From: UBA7957 sp965224675
Lineage (GTDB): Bacteria; Pseudomonadota; Gammaproteobacteria; Granulosicoccales; Granulosicoccaceae
Assembly: GCA_965224675.1 (NCBI GenBank)
Contig: CBDDAA010000002.1
Span: 1,116,001 to 1,180,000 of the forward strand
Direction of reading: 5' to 3'
DNA: 64,000 bases
The notes under the pieces were generated by a model. The model saw only the letters and a list, made by a program, of their open reading frames with translations, had not been told where the DNA came from and did not search any database. Position numbers and translations under genes: made by a program. Positions 1 through 8,628 of this stretch are shown here, piece by piece. Position 1 is the first letter of the stretch. The number at the start of each line of letters is the position of its first letter.

Positions 1-1223
1 CAACACAATCATCTCAATTGTCTGACGCTTTGGATTTAGACTGGTTATCACAAAAAATTGACATAGACAATGAATTTACCTGCCTGGAAATTCTTGTCAA
101 AGCGTTAATGGTAGCCCACCAACAGTCTGCGAGTTGCATTTATATTGAACCCGAAAAATCCATAATACGATTACGATATCGAATATTCGATACCTTGCAG
201 GAAGAGCTGATCAACGATATTGACCATAATTTCGAGTTAAGCACGATACTACAAAAACTGGGCTCTGTTGCACATACAGAAATTGACATACATGTAGGTG
301 CAAAACTAAACGTAGTTATTGCCAGGCACCTCTACGAGATCAGCATACTTCCGCTTTTAAGCATGCCTGAAAATTCTCTGACCATTAAACTAAAGCAGCG
401 AAAATTGTATGCACCTACTTTGGATGAACTGGAGATACCAAGTGTTCAACTTAAGCAATTACGCGAAACCATCAAAAATAAATCGGGTGTATTTATTGTT
501 GCCGGACCTGCAAACAGCAATAAAAAATTAACGCATCTGGCCGTATTGCAGGAATTAAACATTCCCGCGCGCAAGATTATTTCAATTGAAAGCCATATCG
601 GTCAGATCATTCCCAGAATTGCACAAATAAAACCACAACTGAATGACCCCGTAGATTTTGCGGAATGTATTTTAGATCAGATACCCGATATCGTTGGCTT
701 GGATAAAGTACACCATCCATCGCTGTTTTCAAGATTCACTCATGCGTCACTAAATTCCATCAGTGTATTTACATGCGTTGATGCCAATTCATTAACAGGT
801 ACTGTAGAGAAGCTGCTAAGCCAGGGGATATCTTCATTATTGCTAAGCCTTTCACTCAAAGCCGTTCTAATTCAACAGCCTCTGATAAAAATTTGCGAAC
901 AATGCAAGACTGTGCATAACACCACTGAGCTTGAAAAAAAATGGATCAACGAAAATTTTCCCACAATAGAAATTATTGGCGGAAGTTTAGTTGAAGGTGA
1001 AGGATGTGAAAAGTGCCACTATACGGGCATGTCAGGCGAGTGCATGGTTTACGACTACATACAAATTAACAATGAAATGGCTGAGGCGATTCTCAACGCT
1101 GATATCGCTGCACTTACTACTGCCATAACACTGAGAAGCAATTTTGAAACTTTGAAACATAAAGCACTTAAACTGGCCTTAGGTAGTATTATTTCCTTGA
1201 ATCAGGCAATGTCAGTCAGGTAA
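1..1223 (+). CDS. GspE/PilB-like secretion ATPase homologue with degenerate nucleotide site (5' end outside window)
   Basis: The frame is open to the left edge, so this is the C-terminal part of a longer protein. It follows the GspE/PilB plan: a dimeric N2-like region, a RecA-like core, and a C-terminal four-cysteine zinc motif (CEQC near residue 298, CEKC near residue 336). The nucleotide site is damaged. The Walker A position reads GPANSNKK where the family has GPTGSGKT, and the Walker B region reads DIVGLDKVHH where an acidic VGEIRD-type sequence is expected. It is probably a non-hydrolysing paralogue or a decaying gene rather than a working type II secretion or type IV pilus motor. No other pilus or secretion gene is visible nearby. 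The fold assignment is good; the function is unknown. Confidence 0.7.
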   Translation, partial: TQSSQLSDALDLDWLSQKIDIDNEFTCLEILVKALMVAHQQSASCIYIEPEKSIIRLRYRIFDTLQEELINDIDHNFELSTILQKLGSVAHTEIDIHVGAKLNVVIARHLYEISILPLLSMPENSLTIKLKQRKLYAPTLDELEIPSVQLKQLRETIKNKSGVFIVAGPANSNKKLTHLAVLQELNIPARKIISIESHIGQIIPRIAQIKPQLNDPVDFAECILDQIPDIVGLDKVHHPSLFSRFTHASLNSISVFTCVDANSLTGTVEKLLSQGISSLLLSLSLKAVLIQQPLIKICEQCKTVHNTTELEKKWINENFPTIEIIGGSLVEGEGCEKCHYTGMSGECMVYDYIQINNEMAEAILNADIAALTTAITLRSNFETLKHKALKLALGSIISLNQAMSVR

Positions 1224-1255
1224 AAAAGATAACTTAAACGGATCCGGGATACCCA

Positions 1256-1471
1256 TCAGGACATTGATCTTCTTGAAATAGTCACTAGTGCTACCAGTGA
1301 CAACACGAAAACCAACGCAATATTACCAATTCCACCACCCAGCATTGGTGTCCCCGATTCCGAAATATAGGATACTTCGTCATATTCGTTTCGATATACC
1401 ATTGCAATCTGCTGTGGCGCTTGTGAATTAATATCGTCAGAAGTCAAAATTGTTTTTTCTTGAATGGTCAT
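1256..1471 (-). CDS. Small protein with C-terminal membrane segment
   Basis: This 71-residue protein has a polar N-terminal half and a Gly-Gly-Gly-Ile-Gly stretch. A single hydrophobic helix follows (about residues 47-65), ending in Arg-Arg. The layout is like a C-terminal sorting tail (glycine motif, helix, basic end), but there is no N-terminal signal peptide, so a sorting role is only a thought. It is convergent with the GspE-like gene and lies upstream of two glycine-rich small genes on the same strand. I do not recognise the family. Confidence 0.5.
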   Translation of the reverse strand: MTIQEKTILTSDDINSQAPQQIAMVYRNEYDEVSYISESGTPMLGGGIGNIALVFVLSLVALVTISRRSMS

Positions 1472-1650
1472 TTTTCTACCTCAGAACCGTATAGATTTCA
1501 GGTAAATAATGCCAATTCGGTTTAGAATAATCTGTGTCAGATAACCCAATTTTTTGTTAACTATTCACTATTTCTCATCTGGACCCTGTACAGCCAGGTG
1601 CCTGAGTATATGGACGTGCTCAATTATTCCAACAAAACAGCTGAATTACG

Positions 1651-1686
1651 TAGGGGGCGTTCTCAATTAACTTGACCGCCCCTAGG
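1651..1686. repeat. Short hairpin sharing a box with the 61.5 kb inverted repeat
   Basis: Arms TAGGGGGCG and CGCCCCTAG enclose the box TTCTCAATTAACTTGAC. The stretch CGTTCTCAATTAA also occurs at 61549-61561 inside a larger inverted repeat, so the two are probably related non-coding repeats. It sits in a 290-base gap with no other visible feature. Confidence 0.55.
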
Positions 1687-1763
1687 TTAGTTAAAGGTCA
1701 AATGTATGCAAATCATATGTACCGGTCCAATAAAATATAATGGACCGGCACATGTACTCTATA

Positions 1764-2012
1764 TCAAGAAATGTTGATGTTTGTATCGGCCTGAATATTA
1801 TCGCTACCACCTTGCCCGGTTACCGCAGCATTAGCTTGGTTTTGTGCCTGCTGAACTGCTTGCTGAGCAGCTCCCATGGCACCGCCCGCACCACCCATAC
1901 CATCCACAATACCTGCGCCTCCGGATGCCACTGAGTTAAGGTCCTGATCACTAACACTGCCCTGTGCTCCTGCATTACCTTGTATTGCATCACCACCACT
2001 TTTATCTGCCAT
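1764..2012 (-). CDS. Glycine-rich small protein, tandem copy 1
   Basis: This 82-residue protein has no cysteines, signal peptide or membrane helix. It is rich in Gly, Ala, Gln, Asn and Asp. The N-terminal half (MADKSGGDAIQGNAG, then SGGAGIVDGMGGA) and the tail (QADTNIN) are nearly identical to the next gene upstream, while the middle is a variable Ala/Gln/Met-rich stretch. A ribosome site TTGGAGAAA precedes the ATG and is shared with copy 2. Two conserved ends around a variable core, duplicated in tandem, suggest a secreted or structural small protein, or a substrate peptide. The family is not recognised. Confidence 0.6.
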   Translation of the reverse strand: MADKSGGDAIQGNAGAQGSVSDQDLNSVASGGAGIVDGMGGAGGAMGAAQQAVQQAQNQANAAVTGQGGSDNIQADTNINIS

Positions 2013-2036
2013 TATTTTTCTCCAAAATAGTTTAAA

Positions 2037-2282
2037 TTAGACATTTATATTTGTATCAGCCTGGGTATTATCATTCCCACCCGCACCTGTCATGGCCATA
2101 TTGCCCTGAGATTGTCCTTGCTGAACCATTTCCGACGCCATACCCGCGCCCATTGCCGCCCCTCCCATACCATCCACAATCCCTGCTCCGCCTGAGGCAA
2201 TCACATTTTCAACCTGGCCGCTCACATTTCCCTGCATACCTGCATTACCTTGTATTGCATCTCCACCACTTTTATCAGCCAT
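2037..2282 (-). CDS. Glycine-rich small protein, tandem copy 2
   Basis: This 81-residue paralogue of the downstream gene has the same start (MADKSGGDAIQGNAG) and the same core (ASGGAGIVDGMGGA). It also shares the end (TQADTNIN). The centre differs, being Met/Gln-rich here. It has the same GGAG ribosome site. The two copies are 24 bases apart and probably co-transcribed from a promoter in the 2283-2660 gap. An ATP-grasp gene starts about 390 bases away on the other strand; whether it acts on these proteins is unknown. Confidence 0.6.
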   Translation of the reverse strand: MADKSGGDAIQGNAGMQGNVSGQVENVIASGGAGIVDGMGGAAMGAGMASEMVQQGQSQGNMAMTGAGGNDNTQADTNINV

Positions 2283-2673
2283 AACATTTCTCCAAACCTA
2301 TTCAGATTATTAATCGACTCACTTTCTACCTATAGTATGCGTGAAAGCTAAAAAAGCTCAGGATAGCAAGCAGCCAATACCGCTAAACAACCTGAGTCGT
2401 AAGCATATGATGCTTAAATCAAAACTTAAATTACACATTGGTACTAACACAATGACAATTATCCGACAGTGACTCCCTGAAACTAAGCCTGTTTGCAGCA
2501 AATGAATTAGCGTTGTCCTCAATGATATGCAGTTTTGTGTATGCTGGCAGATAGAACCAAAACAACTTAATTCACATTAGACGATGTTGCACAATACTTT
2601 AGTATTAGTTCCCGGAGCAGAAAAAACCTTTAGAATTTAGCTTCATTACTCATTTGGAATAGTGGAATCAATC
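2283..2673. other. Divergent intergenic region
   Basis: This is the roughly 390-base gap between the glycine-rich gene pair (minus) and the ATP-grasp gene (plus). It must hold the promoters for both directions. I see no strong conserved operator, riboswitch or further reading frame. Confidence 0.5.
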
Positions 2674-3672
2674 ATGAAAGCCCGAAAAATCGCACTATTC
2701 GGCGATGGCGGCAGCCCACAGGTCGCCGCACTCAACGAGGTGTTTAAATCCAAAAAAGTAAAAACACATATCTTTGATATTCAACTGGGCGGCAAGAATA
2801 AACCTGAGGTAGTCATAGACCAAAACCGACTCTCATGGAACGGAGTTGATTTCTCTAACATTGAAGTTATACATATCCGCTGCATGGCTATCAATACACC
2901 CACTGCTGTTCCACCGATAATGAATGCATCAAACTATAGTGAGCTGCGATCCACGTTCCTGCGCGAGCAAGAATACCAGAGTGTAACCCGTAGTTTTTTT
3001 AATCAATTGGCGTTACGAAATAAGCTCGTCATCAATACATTGACTCGCGCCTATGTAGATCATGATACCAAAGCCCAGCTCTACCATAAATTACGTCAAG
3101 AGGGCTTTTGTGTTCCTGATACCATCATGACTAACAATCCGGAGCAGGCCAGTCTGTTTTTCAAGAAAGTCGGTACTGCTGTGGCTAAACCATCAATTGG
3201 TATAGGCTCTACCAGGAAAGTCAACGAACATGACACTCAACGGCTTGATGAATTATTTCAATCGCCGGTACTATTTCAGGAGCTTATAGAAGGCGACACA
3301 ATTAGAGTTCACATTGTAGGTGATAAAGTAGTACTGGCTTTACGAATTATCTCTGAGGAAGGGCAAGTTGACTCCCGAACCAATCCACAAGGATTTGAAT
3401 TTTTTAAACTGCCTTTCGATGAGGAACAGAAAATCGTTAAAGCGACACATTTTCTAGGATTAAAATATGCGGCATGGGATATACTTGCAGCAAAAGACGG
3501 GAGATTCGCTTATTTAGATTGCAATCCAGGCCCTTTTATACTCTGGATAGGGAAGAAAAACACGCGGGCGGTTTTTAAGCAATTAGCAAATTTCATGATC
3601 GAATACGCTAAAACCAAATCCCTGGAAACGGCCTACAATGCCATTGTACCTTGTAGTAAGAGCTATTCCTGA
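2674..3672 (+). CDS. ATP-grasp ligase, RimK-like
   Basis: The protein is 332 residues from the ATG at 2674; a GTG at 2662 would add four. The ATP-grasp signature is visible: a nucleotide-binding stretch AVAKPSIGIGSTRKV near residue 170, then VLFQELIEGDTIRVHIVGD. The metal-binding end YLDCNPGPF lies near residue 290, in the place of the usual NxN-type motif. Family members join a carboxylate to an amine or thiol using ATP; relatives act on peptides, glutathione-like substrates or ribosomal proteins. Here it faces two glycine-rich small genes and meets kpsS tail to tail with 7 bases between. The substrate could be a peptide or a capsule component; the sequence does not decide. Confidence 0.75.
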   Translation: MKARKIALFGDGGSPQVAALNEVFKSKKVKTHIFDIQLGGKNKPEVVIDQNRLSWNGVDFSNIEVIHIRCMAINTPTAVPPIMNASNYSELRSTFLREQEYQSVTRSFFNQLALRNKLVINTLTRAYVDHDTKAQLYHKLRQEGFCVPDTIMTNNPEQASLFFKKVGTAVAKPSIGIGSTRKVNEHDTQRLDELFQSPVLFQELIEGDTIRVHIVGDKVVLALRIISEEGQVDSRTNPQGFEFFKLPFDEEQKIVKATHFLGLKYAAWDILAAKDGRFAYLDCNPGPFILWIGKKNTRAVFKQLANFMIEYAKTKSLETAYNAIVPCSKSYS

Positions 3673-3679
3673 ATTGCCA

Positions 3680-5008
3680 TCATCCAGACGCCAGCTTGCC
3701 AGGTGGCAAAGGTGCTTCGGATGCTAATGAAGGCGACATATCTCTTCCTGCAATAACATGAAGTATGGGTGGCTTCGCAGAGTCAACTCGTCCCGGCATA
3801 TAAGTATGTTCTGCAGACATTTCACGAGACCAGATCAAGGCCGTTCCCGTCACATTACCTATCAACTTGCTATAAAAACTCCCGTTAACCTGGTTTCGTG
3901 AAATAAGATAATTTCTGAACGCATTGTAGGCTTTTTGATCCACCACCCCAGGCTTGAGCCAAAATTTATTCAACTCGTTCTGACAGGTTAATTCGACTCG
4001 ATCATAAACAGCCCGGCCCAGAGTTTTTACGGGCGTTCCATGAAACAATGAAGACATACCCACTGTACTATTAATAACTACTGTTCCCCTGGCACCACGC
4101 AATAATGCAGGCAGATCCAAATCATGAACATAGTGCACTCTACTATTCAAACCATACTCGTGGGTCAGCTTCTTAATCAACGTTGTATAATCGGTATAAC
4201 CACGATCCATCGGATGATGTTTAAATATTAAATGGTGTCGTTGGTCTGCATTTAAAGCAAATGATGCCACTACTTCACCAATAAAATGCTCAACCGAAGT
4301 AAAGCCGGAATGGGCACTTATCTGCATATCACAATGCACTTGTAACGGACACAGAAAATATTTATTATTCAAATCTTCAGAGAAATAGCGAGCAAGGTGG
4401 CGTTCAGATAATTTGTATTTCTCTTTTCTTACAAATGACAATATCCACTTACCACCCTCAAGTAAAGGGTTCAGTGGGCGGTGATGGAGGTAATTTGGAA
4501 ATTTGAAAGACATTATCGCACAAGCCAGATAGTAACTTATTGCCTGCAGCACCATATTTTGAAATACATACTTTGGGAACAGCCTGGCAGTGCCATCTGC
4601 AACTATTTTTCCTGAATGCTCGGTACCCTTACCAATCACAGATGAATTCCCATTCACACCGTTCTCTTCCAATGTTATAAAATTTGGACGTATATAGCCT
4701 TCCTCAAATACAAATAGACGCACGCTCCTGCGTTCTGCAACTTTTTTTGCAACTTTATGATAAGATCGGCAATCTCCAAATAAATAGACCCTGCCGATAT
4801 TATTTCTATTGAGGAAATTTTCTAAATATTCTTCCCACTCTGAAAAGCAACCAGTGAAGTCGAATGCATATTTTCCTTTATAGCAATATTTATCCCCACC
4901 ATTAAAATTAATCTTAAATACATTAAATCCATTCGATTCAAGATCTTTGGCAAAACGTTGGAAGAATGGTCCAACTGGTCCCTGCAATAACAAAACATTA
5001 CTGCGCAT
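3680..5008 (-). CDS. kpsS: Capsule lipid-linker Kdo transferase KpsS
   Basis: This 442-residue protein opens with LLLQGPVGPFFQRFAKDLE, a KpsS-type start, followed by the conserved VFEEGYIRPNFITLE segment. A later HHPMDRGY stretch and a TVVINSTVGMSSLFHGTPV block form the donor-binding end of this GT-B capsule family. In group 2/3 capsules KpsS adds the first Kdo of the poly-Kdo linker to the phosphatidylglycerol acceptor at the cytoplasmic face, and KpsC extends it. KpsC is encoded 1.5 kb upstream on the same strand. The last ~40 residues (proline and serine rich) look like an extra tail. Family assignment is firm. Confidence 0.88.
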   Translation of the reverse strand: MRSNVLLLQGPVGPFFQRFAKDLESNGFNVFKINFNGGDKYCYKGKYAFDFTGCFSEWEEYLENFLNRNNIGRVYLFGDCRSYHKVAKKVAERRSVRLFVFEEGYIRPNFITLEENGVNGNSSVIGKGTEHSGKIVADGTARLFPKYVFQNMVLQAISYYLACAIMSFKFPNYLHHRPLNPLLEGGKWILSFVRKEKYKLSERHLARYFSEDLNNKYFLCPLQVHCDMQISAHSGFTSVEHFIGEVVASFALNADQRHHLIFKHHPMDRGYTDYTTLIKKLTHEYGLNSRVHYVHDLDLPALLRGARGTVVINSTVGMSSLFHGTPVKTLGRAVYDRVELTCQNELNKFWLKPGVVDQKAYNAFRNYLISRNQVNGSFYSKLIGNVTGTALIWSREMSAEHTYMPGRVDSAKPPILHVIAGRDMSPSLASEAPLPPGKLASG

Positions 5009-5183
5009 AAATAAAACCTTGGTGAAGTCTGATTATTATTTTTATCTGTCGCACCAATTTATAGATCGATAGTTGGTTATACGACAAACCCATTAATTTC
5101 TTCAAAGCAGCAATTGATGTGGGTGTTTTTGAATCATTGGAGGGAATATCAATATTTTGAAGATGTTCATTTATCAAACTCAA
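4998..5183 (-). CDS. Possible 61-residue protein before kpsS
   Basis: A TTG-initiated frame overlaps the start of kpsS by 11 bases, which would fit translational coupling. It has no recognisable motif, and the basic, hydrophobic C-terminal half could be an amphipathic helix. There is no convincing ribosome site. It may be chance. Confidence 0.25.
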   Translation of the reverse strand: MSLINEHLQNIDIPSNDSKTPTSIAALKKLMGLSYNQLSIYKLVRQIKIIIRLHQGFIYAQ

Positions 5184-5508
5184 AATGATACTTTCTATTG
5201 ATCAATTTTTTCCTCTTTAGAAAATCCAAAATCGCTCTACATCGGTAGCTATCCAACGCCACTCACTCATCAACAATCAGCCTAAACCTCCAGCTTTTTT
5301 CATGGATTGGTTCTACCCGATATCAATTTCAGTCGAAACTATTCCTGCACTTAATATTTCGACAGGTTGAAAGAAATGATTAGCTTTTTTTCCTGTATAG
5401 GAGAATTATTTACAGCATTCTTTTAAAGAAATTTCAAAGGCCGTATTATCTCCATTATTTGCATATGGTTTACCTGAACCCTGACTCAACTGACAATGAA
5501 ACACTACA

Positions 5509-5779
5509 CTAGTACCCCGTCCACGTTATATTGACGGATACAGAGCCAAGCTAAAGTGCAAAGACAAGGCACAGTGCGCAGGGAATGGTTGGCCCTTTTC
5601 AAGCGCTGTAACGCCGTATTTGTGCTTTAGCTTGGCCCCCTTTCGGGCGAGCCAGAAAGCGCTTAGCCACTAGGCGCAACTCGCAGGTAATGGTCGCTCC
5701 ATTGGCAAGAGTTGGAACAACGTGGATGAGCGCTTTCTGACTCGCTGTATCCGCCAATATAATGTAGACGGGGTACTAG
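5509..5779. repeat. 271-bp snap-back element (MITE-like) with CTAG ends
   Basis: The outer arms of about 33 bases (5509-5541 and 5747-5779) are inverted copies with about three mismatches, and both begin with CTAG then TACCCCGT. Inside are two more inverted pairs: 5545-5562 with 5619-5636 (core GCCAAGCTAAAG) and 5647-5663 with 5729-5745 (core CAGAAAGCGCT). The whole would fold as a four-way cruciform. There is no coding capacity. The right CTAG supplies the stop codon of the gene at 5776-6372. The shape fits a non-autonomous mobile repeat. Confidence 0.8.
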
Positions 5780-6372
5780 GTGAGTAAATGAATACCGCCA
5801 ATACCCAGCCCAACACCCAAGGCAATATCCATTAATATCTTTCTGGTTTCATCTGAAATAATCGTAAGCCGTGCTTTATTTGCAGATTTTTGCGCCTTAA
5901 CAACCTGCTCATCTGTTGCATCGTTACTGTTTACGTTATCAACTCCAGCCAACATGATAAGTTCCGCCAAGGCACTTTCTCCCTGATCAAGCGGGCTATG
6001 GCTTCTTAATTCCACAAGTTTGTTTACCACAAACGGATTAACATTGTAAGATCTGACCAATCGTCTATGATTACCAAGATCTTGATTTATCTGAACTAAT
6101 TCATCAAATCGCTTTCTTAAATCTTCTACAGTAGTACAATTTTTTCCAAATTTTGCCTCAGCTATCTCTACCATCCTTAGAAGATCCGTATCGATCTGCT
6201 TAAGATCATTATCGGGATGCGCATTAACTAAAGGATTAAATTGCATCATGGGTATGCCTTTTGCCGCAACCTGAGCGCGAACCTCATTTGCAACGATTAT
6301 TTTTTTCGACATTTCATTGATGATTCCGCGTAATTCGGACAATTCACCAACACTTAATGACTTTGCTTTCAT
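5776..6372 (-). CDS. Hypothetical protein in the capsule region
   Basis: This 198-residue protein has a strong ribosome site (GGAGGTG) before its ATG. It is mostly helical and charged, with a glycine-rich hydrophobic C-terminus (GVGLGIGG) that could touch the membrane. No family is recognised. Its TAG stop lies exactly inside the CTAG end of the snap-back element, so the original C-terminus may have been altered by that insertion. It sits between kpsC and kpsS on the same strand but separated by gaps of about 180 and 590 bases. Confidence 0.6.
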   Translation of the reverse strand: MKAKSLSVGELSELRGIINEMSKKIIVANEVRAQVAAKGIPMMQFNPLVNAHPDNDLKQIDTDLLRMVEIAEAKFGKNCTTVEDLRKRFDELVQINQDLGNHRRLVRSYNVNPFVVNKLVELRSHSPLDQGESALAELIMLAGVDNVNSNDATDEQVVKAQKSANKARLTIISDETRKILMDIALGVGLGIGGIHLLT

Positions 6373-6552
6373 TCAGCACCTCCATCCCGTAAAACAGCAC
6401 ATTTCAGGCCATCCGGCAGGAGCCTAGGTCACAGAATTAACAACAGGTACTGCGGTAAAAAAGAAGTCATCTGCACAATGGGTAAAGAAAATACAGACTG
6501 ACTCTCAAAGTAGTAACATGCTTTTTTAGTCAGACGTATCAATAAATATTTC

Positions 6553-8628
6553 CTAAGAGGCTCTTAAAAATCCAACTTTCTTTCGCAGCCGGGATATAAA
6601 GCTTGATCCGGTTTTTCTCACGGGAGCCTCTCCAATCTGCTCAATAACATTCATCAAAGAACAAAACCTCCCGGTTTCCCAGTTTACATAACGCGGGTAT
6701 GTGACAAGGCTGGTATACACTAGTGATTCAACACTGAGTTTCGCTGTCCGTCGTGGTATATTCAATCGATCATCAGTTAACCCCCATCCGGCATAAAACG
6801 GCAATCCGTAAACAGATACCGCAACTCCACGAATTAAGGCTTCAAAACCCGACAAAGACGTTAAAACACAAACCCGATCTACCTTGTCATAAAGCAGGGC
6901 GATATTAATGTCTGAGACGGTTCTATCCGCGATCAGTTTTTCTTCCATAATGTTACTTTTATTTTTCCTGCCATTTGCAACAATATCTGGATGCGGTTTA
7001 TAGAGAATCACTGCATCTGTAAAATCCTGCTTTACCTGTTGCATCAGCCCCAGATTGGTTTTCCAGCGTGGCGACCCAAACGCTATAGAGGCATCGCCTT
7101 CCACCTGCCCAGGTACTAAAATTATTTGCTTTCCCTGTGCTTTCTGATCTTCGATCCATTCACTTAAACTGGAATCAATGCCATCTCCTATATTGTATTT
7201 TGTGGTTTTTGATGTAATCAGCTTATCTATAATAGCCAACGCCTGTTCAAACTGCTCATCTGTAATGCGTGCTTTATTTAAATGCACTTCCAAATCACTA
7301 GGCTGCCTGGAGTCGTAATAAATTCCTCTACGATCCAGCACTAAAGATGACGGTCTGTTCAAATCAACACCCAGACCAGCAGAGCGAACAAAACCATCCT
7401 CCATAGTGAATAATTCTCGATCTGGATATTTAGCGCGTAGATTTTCAGCTTTTCTTGCGCCCCAAACTAACAAAGAGGAATGTTTATCCGCTTTCATAAG
7501 CTGACTTGTAGTAACAAATTTGAGCTCTGTTACCAGATCTGTAGTAAATGCAGATAACCACCTTCTTTTCCAAAAAGAAAAATCAACAGCAAGCAGCGTA
7601 TCGTATTTTTTTGTGACACCTCTGGATTGATATTTTAACCAATCTATAATCGCCTCCGGCGAGGTTCTTTTTTTTGTGTCAGGATGAACATAAACAGGAT
7701 ATCGAATCAAACTGTCAAAAACCAATTTTTCTATTGAAACTTTTGTCTCTCTTCTATCAGGCACTTCTCCTCGATCATCTGTTAAGCCCCAGCCAGCATA
7801 AAAAGGCACTCCAAAGCAAACGACTTTTTTTGCAAACAATAATGCCTCGAACCCAAGTTGCGACGTAACTACGTAAACCTTTGTGGCCGCACTGATTAGT
7901 GCATGTGGATGTATATCATCAGCCACCCATAGAAGACTGGAACTACTTTTAACTGCACCAATGGCGCTTTTCTTAATGCCTGAGACAACATCGGGATGCG
8001 TCTTTACAACAATCAACGCATCAGGATTTTCTTCCACAGCTGCGTTAAGCATTCGGGTAAAATCAACATCACCAGCCAACCCACAACTTATTGATTTATC
8101 ACCTAACGTCTGATCAACAACCAAACACACGGATTTCGCAGCATCAATTTTTTGTTGTAGAACATCTGGCATATCGTTGATAGAAAGATGATTGTATTTT
8201 GACAGATGATTTTCCTTAATTGATGTTATCAAAGATTGAACTCGTCGGACTTGGCTTTGATCCAACTTTGCCTCATCGTTCAGCATTGCCTCAAGCTGAG
8301 ACGGATGACGAGCATCGTAATAGATACCTTGTCGATCTATATTAAGCGACAATCTAATGCAGTCACCACTTGGATGACCCCAGAAACCCAGTAAACCATC
8401 TTCCAAAAATATCACCGATTTGGATGATAACGCGGCCACCTGACTCGCCCGTTCTCCAGATCGTTTCCTTCCCCAACCAACAAAGCCGATGATTGATGGA
8501 TTATTACCTGCTCGATTTCCAGCCAGAACCACCGTTTGCCCCAAGGCTTCTTCAAGTATATCTATTGATTTAATACCCCTTGAGTAGGTCGCCAACTTCA
8601 CAGACTTCTCTCCAGCTGAAACATGCAC
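6553..8628 (-). CDS. kpsC: Capsule poly-Kdo linker synthase KpsC
   Basis: This 691-residue protein is made of two homologous halves, as in KpsC. Each half carries a GIYYD(A/S)R(H/Q)PS(Q/D)LE segment (near residues 101 and 437). Each half also has a LPFYAGWGLTDDR-type motif (around residues 277 and 612). The two halves are Kdo transferases that together build the alternating poly-Kdo linker. The first half shows LEDGLLGFWGHPSGD where the second has MEDGFVRSAGLGVD, so the N-terminal acceptor region is divergent. The start overlaps the upstream gene by 31 bases, pointing to coupling. Confidence 0.9.
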   Translation of the reverse strand: MHVSAGEKSVKLATYSRGIKSIDILEEALGQTVVLAGNRAGNNPSIIGFVGWGRKRSGERASQVAALSSKSVIFLEDGLLGFWGHPSGDCIRLSLNIDRQGIYYDARHPSQLEAMLNDEAKLDQSQVRRVQSLITSIKENHLSKYNHLSINDMPDVLQQKIDAAKSVCLVVDQTLGDKSISCGLAGDVDFTRMLNAAVEENPDALIVVKTHPDVVSGIKKSAIGAVKSSSSLLWVADDIHPHALISAATKVYVVTSQLGFEALLFAKKVVCFGVPFYAGWGLTDDRGEVPDRRETKVSIEKLVFDSLIRYPVYVHPDTKKRTSPEAIIDWLKYQSRGVTKKYDTLLAVDFSFWKRRWLSAFTTDLVTELKFVTTSQLMKADKHSSLLVWGARKAENLRAKYPDRELFTMEDGFVRSAGLGVDLNRPSSLVLDRRGIYYDSRQPSDLEVHLNKARITDEQFEQALAIIDKLITSKTTKYNIGDGIDSSLSEWIEDQKAQGKQIILVPGQVEGDASIAFGSPRWKTNLGLMQQVKQDFTDAVILYKPHPDIVANGRKNKSNIMEEKLIADRTVSDINIALLYDKVDRVCVLTSLSGFEALIRGVAVSVYGLPFYAGWGLTDDRLNIPRRTAKLSVESLVYTSLVTYPRYVNWETGRFCSLMNVIEQIGEAPVRKTGSSFISRLRKKVGFLRAS

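Noticed and set aside
1256..1471. GlyGly-CTERM-type sorting signal in the small protein
   Set aside because: The tail resembles it, but there is no signal peptide and the whole protein is only 71 residues, so a rhombosortase substrate is not supported.
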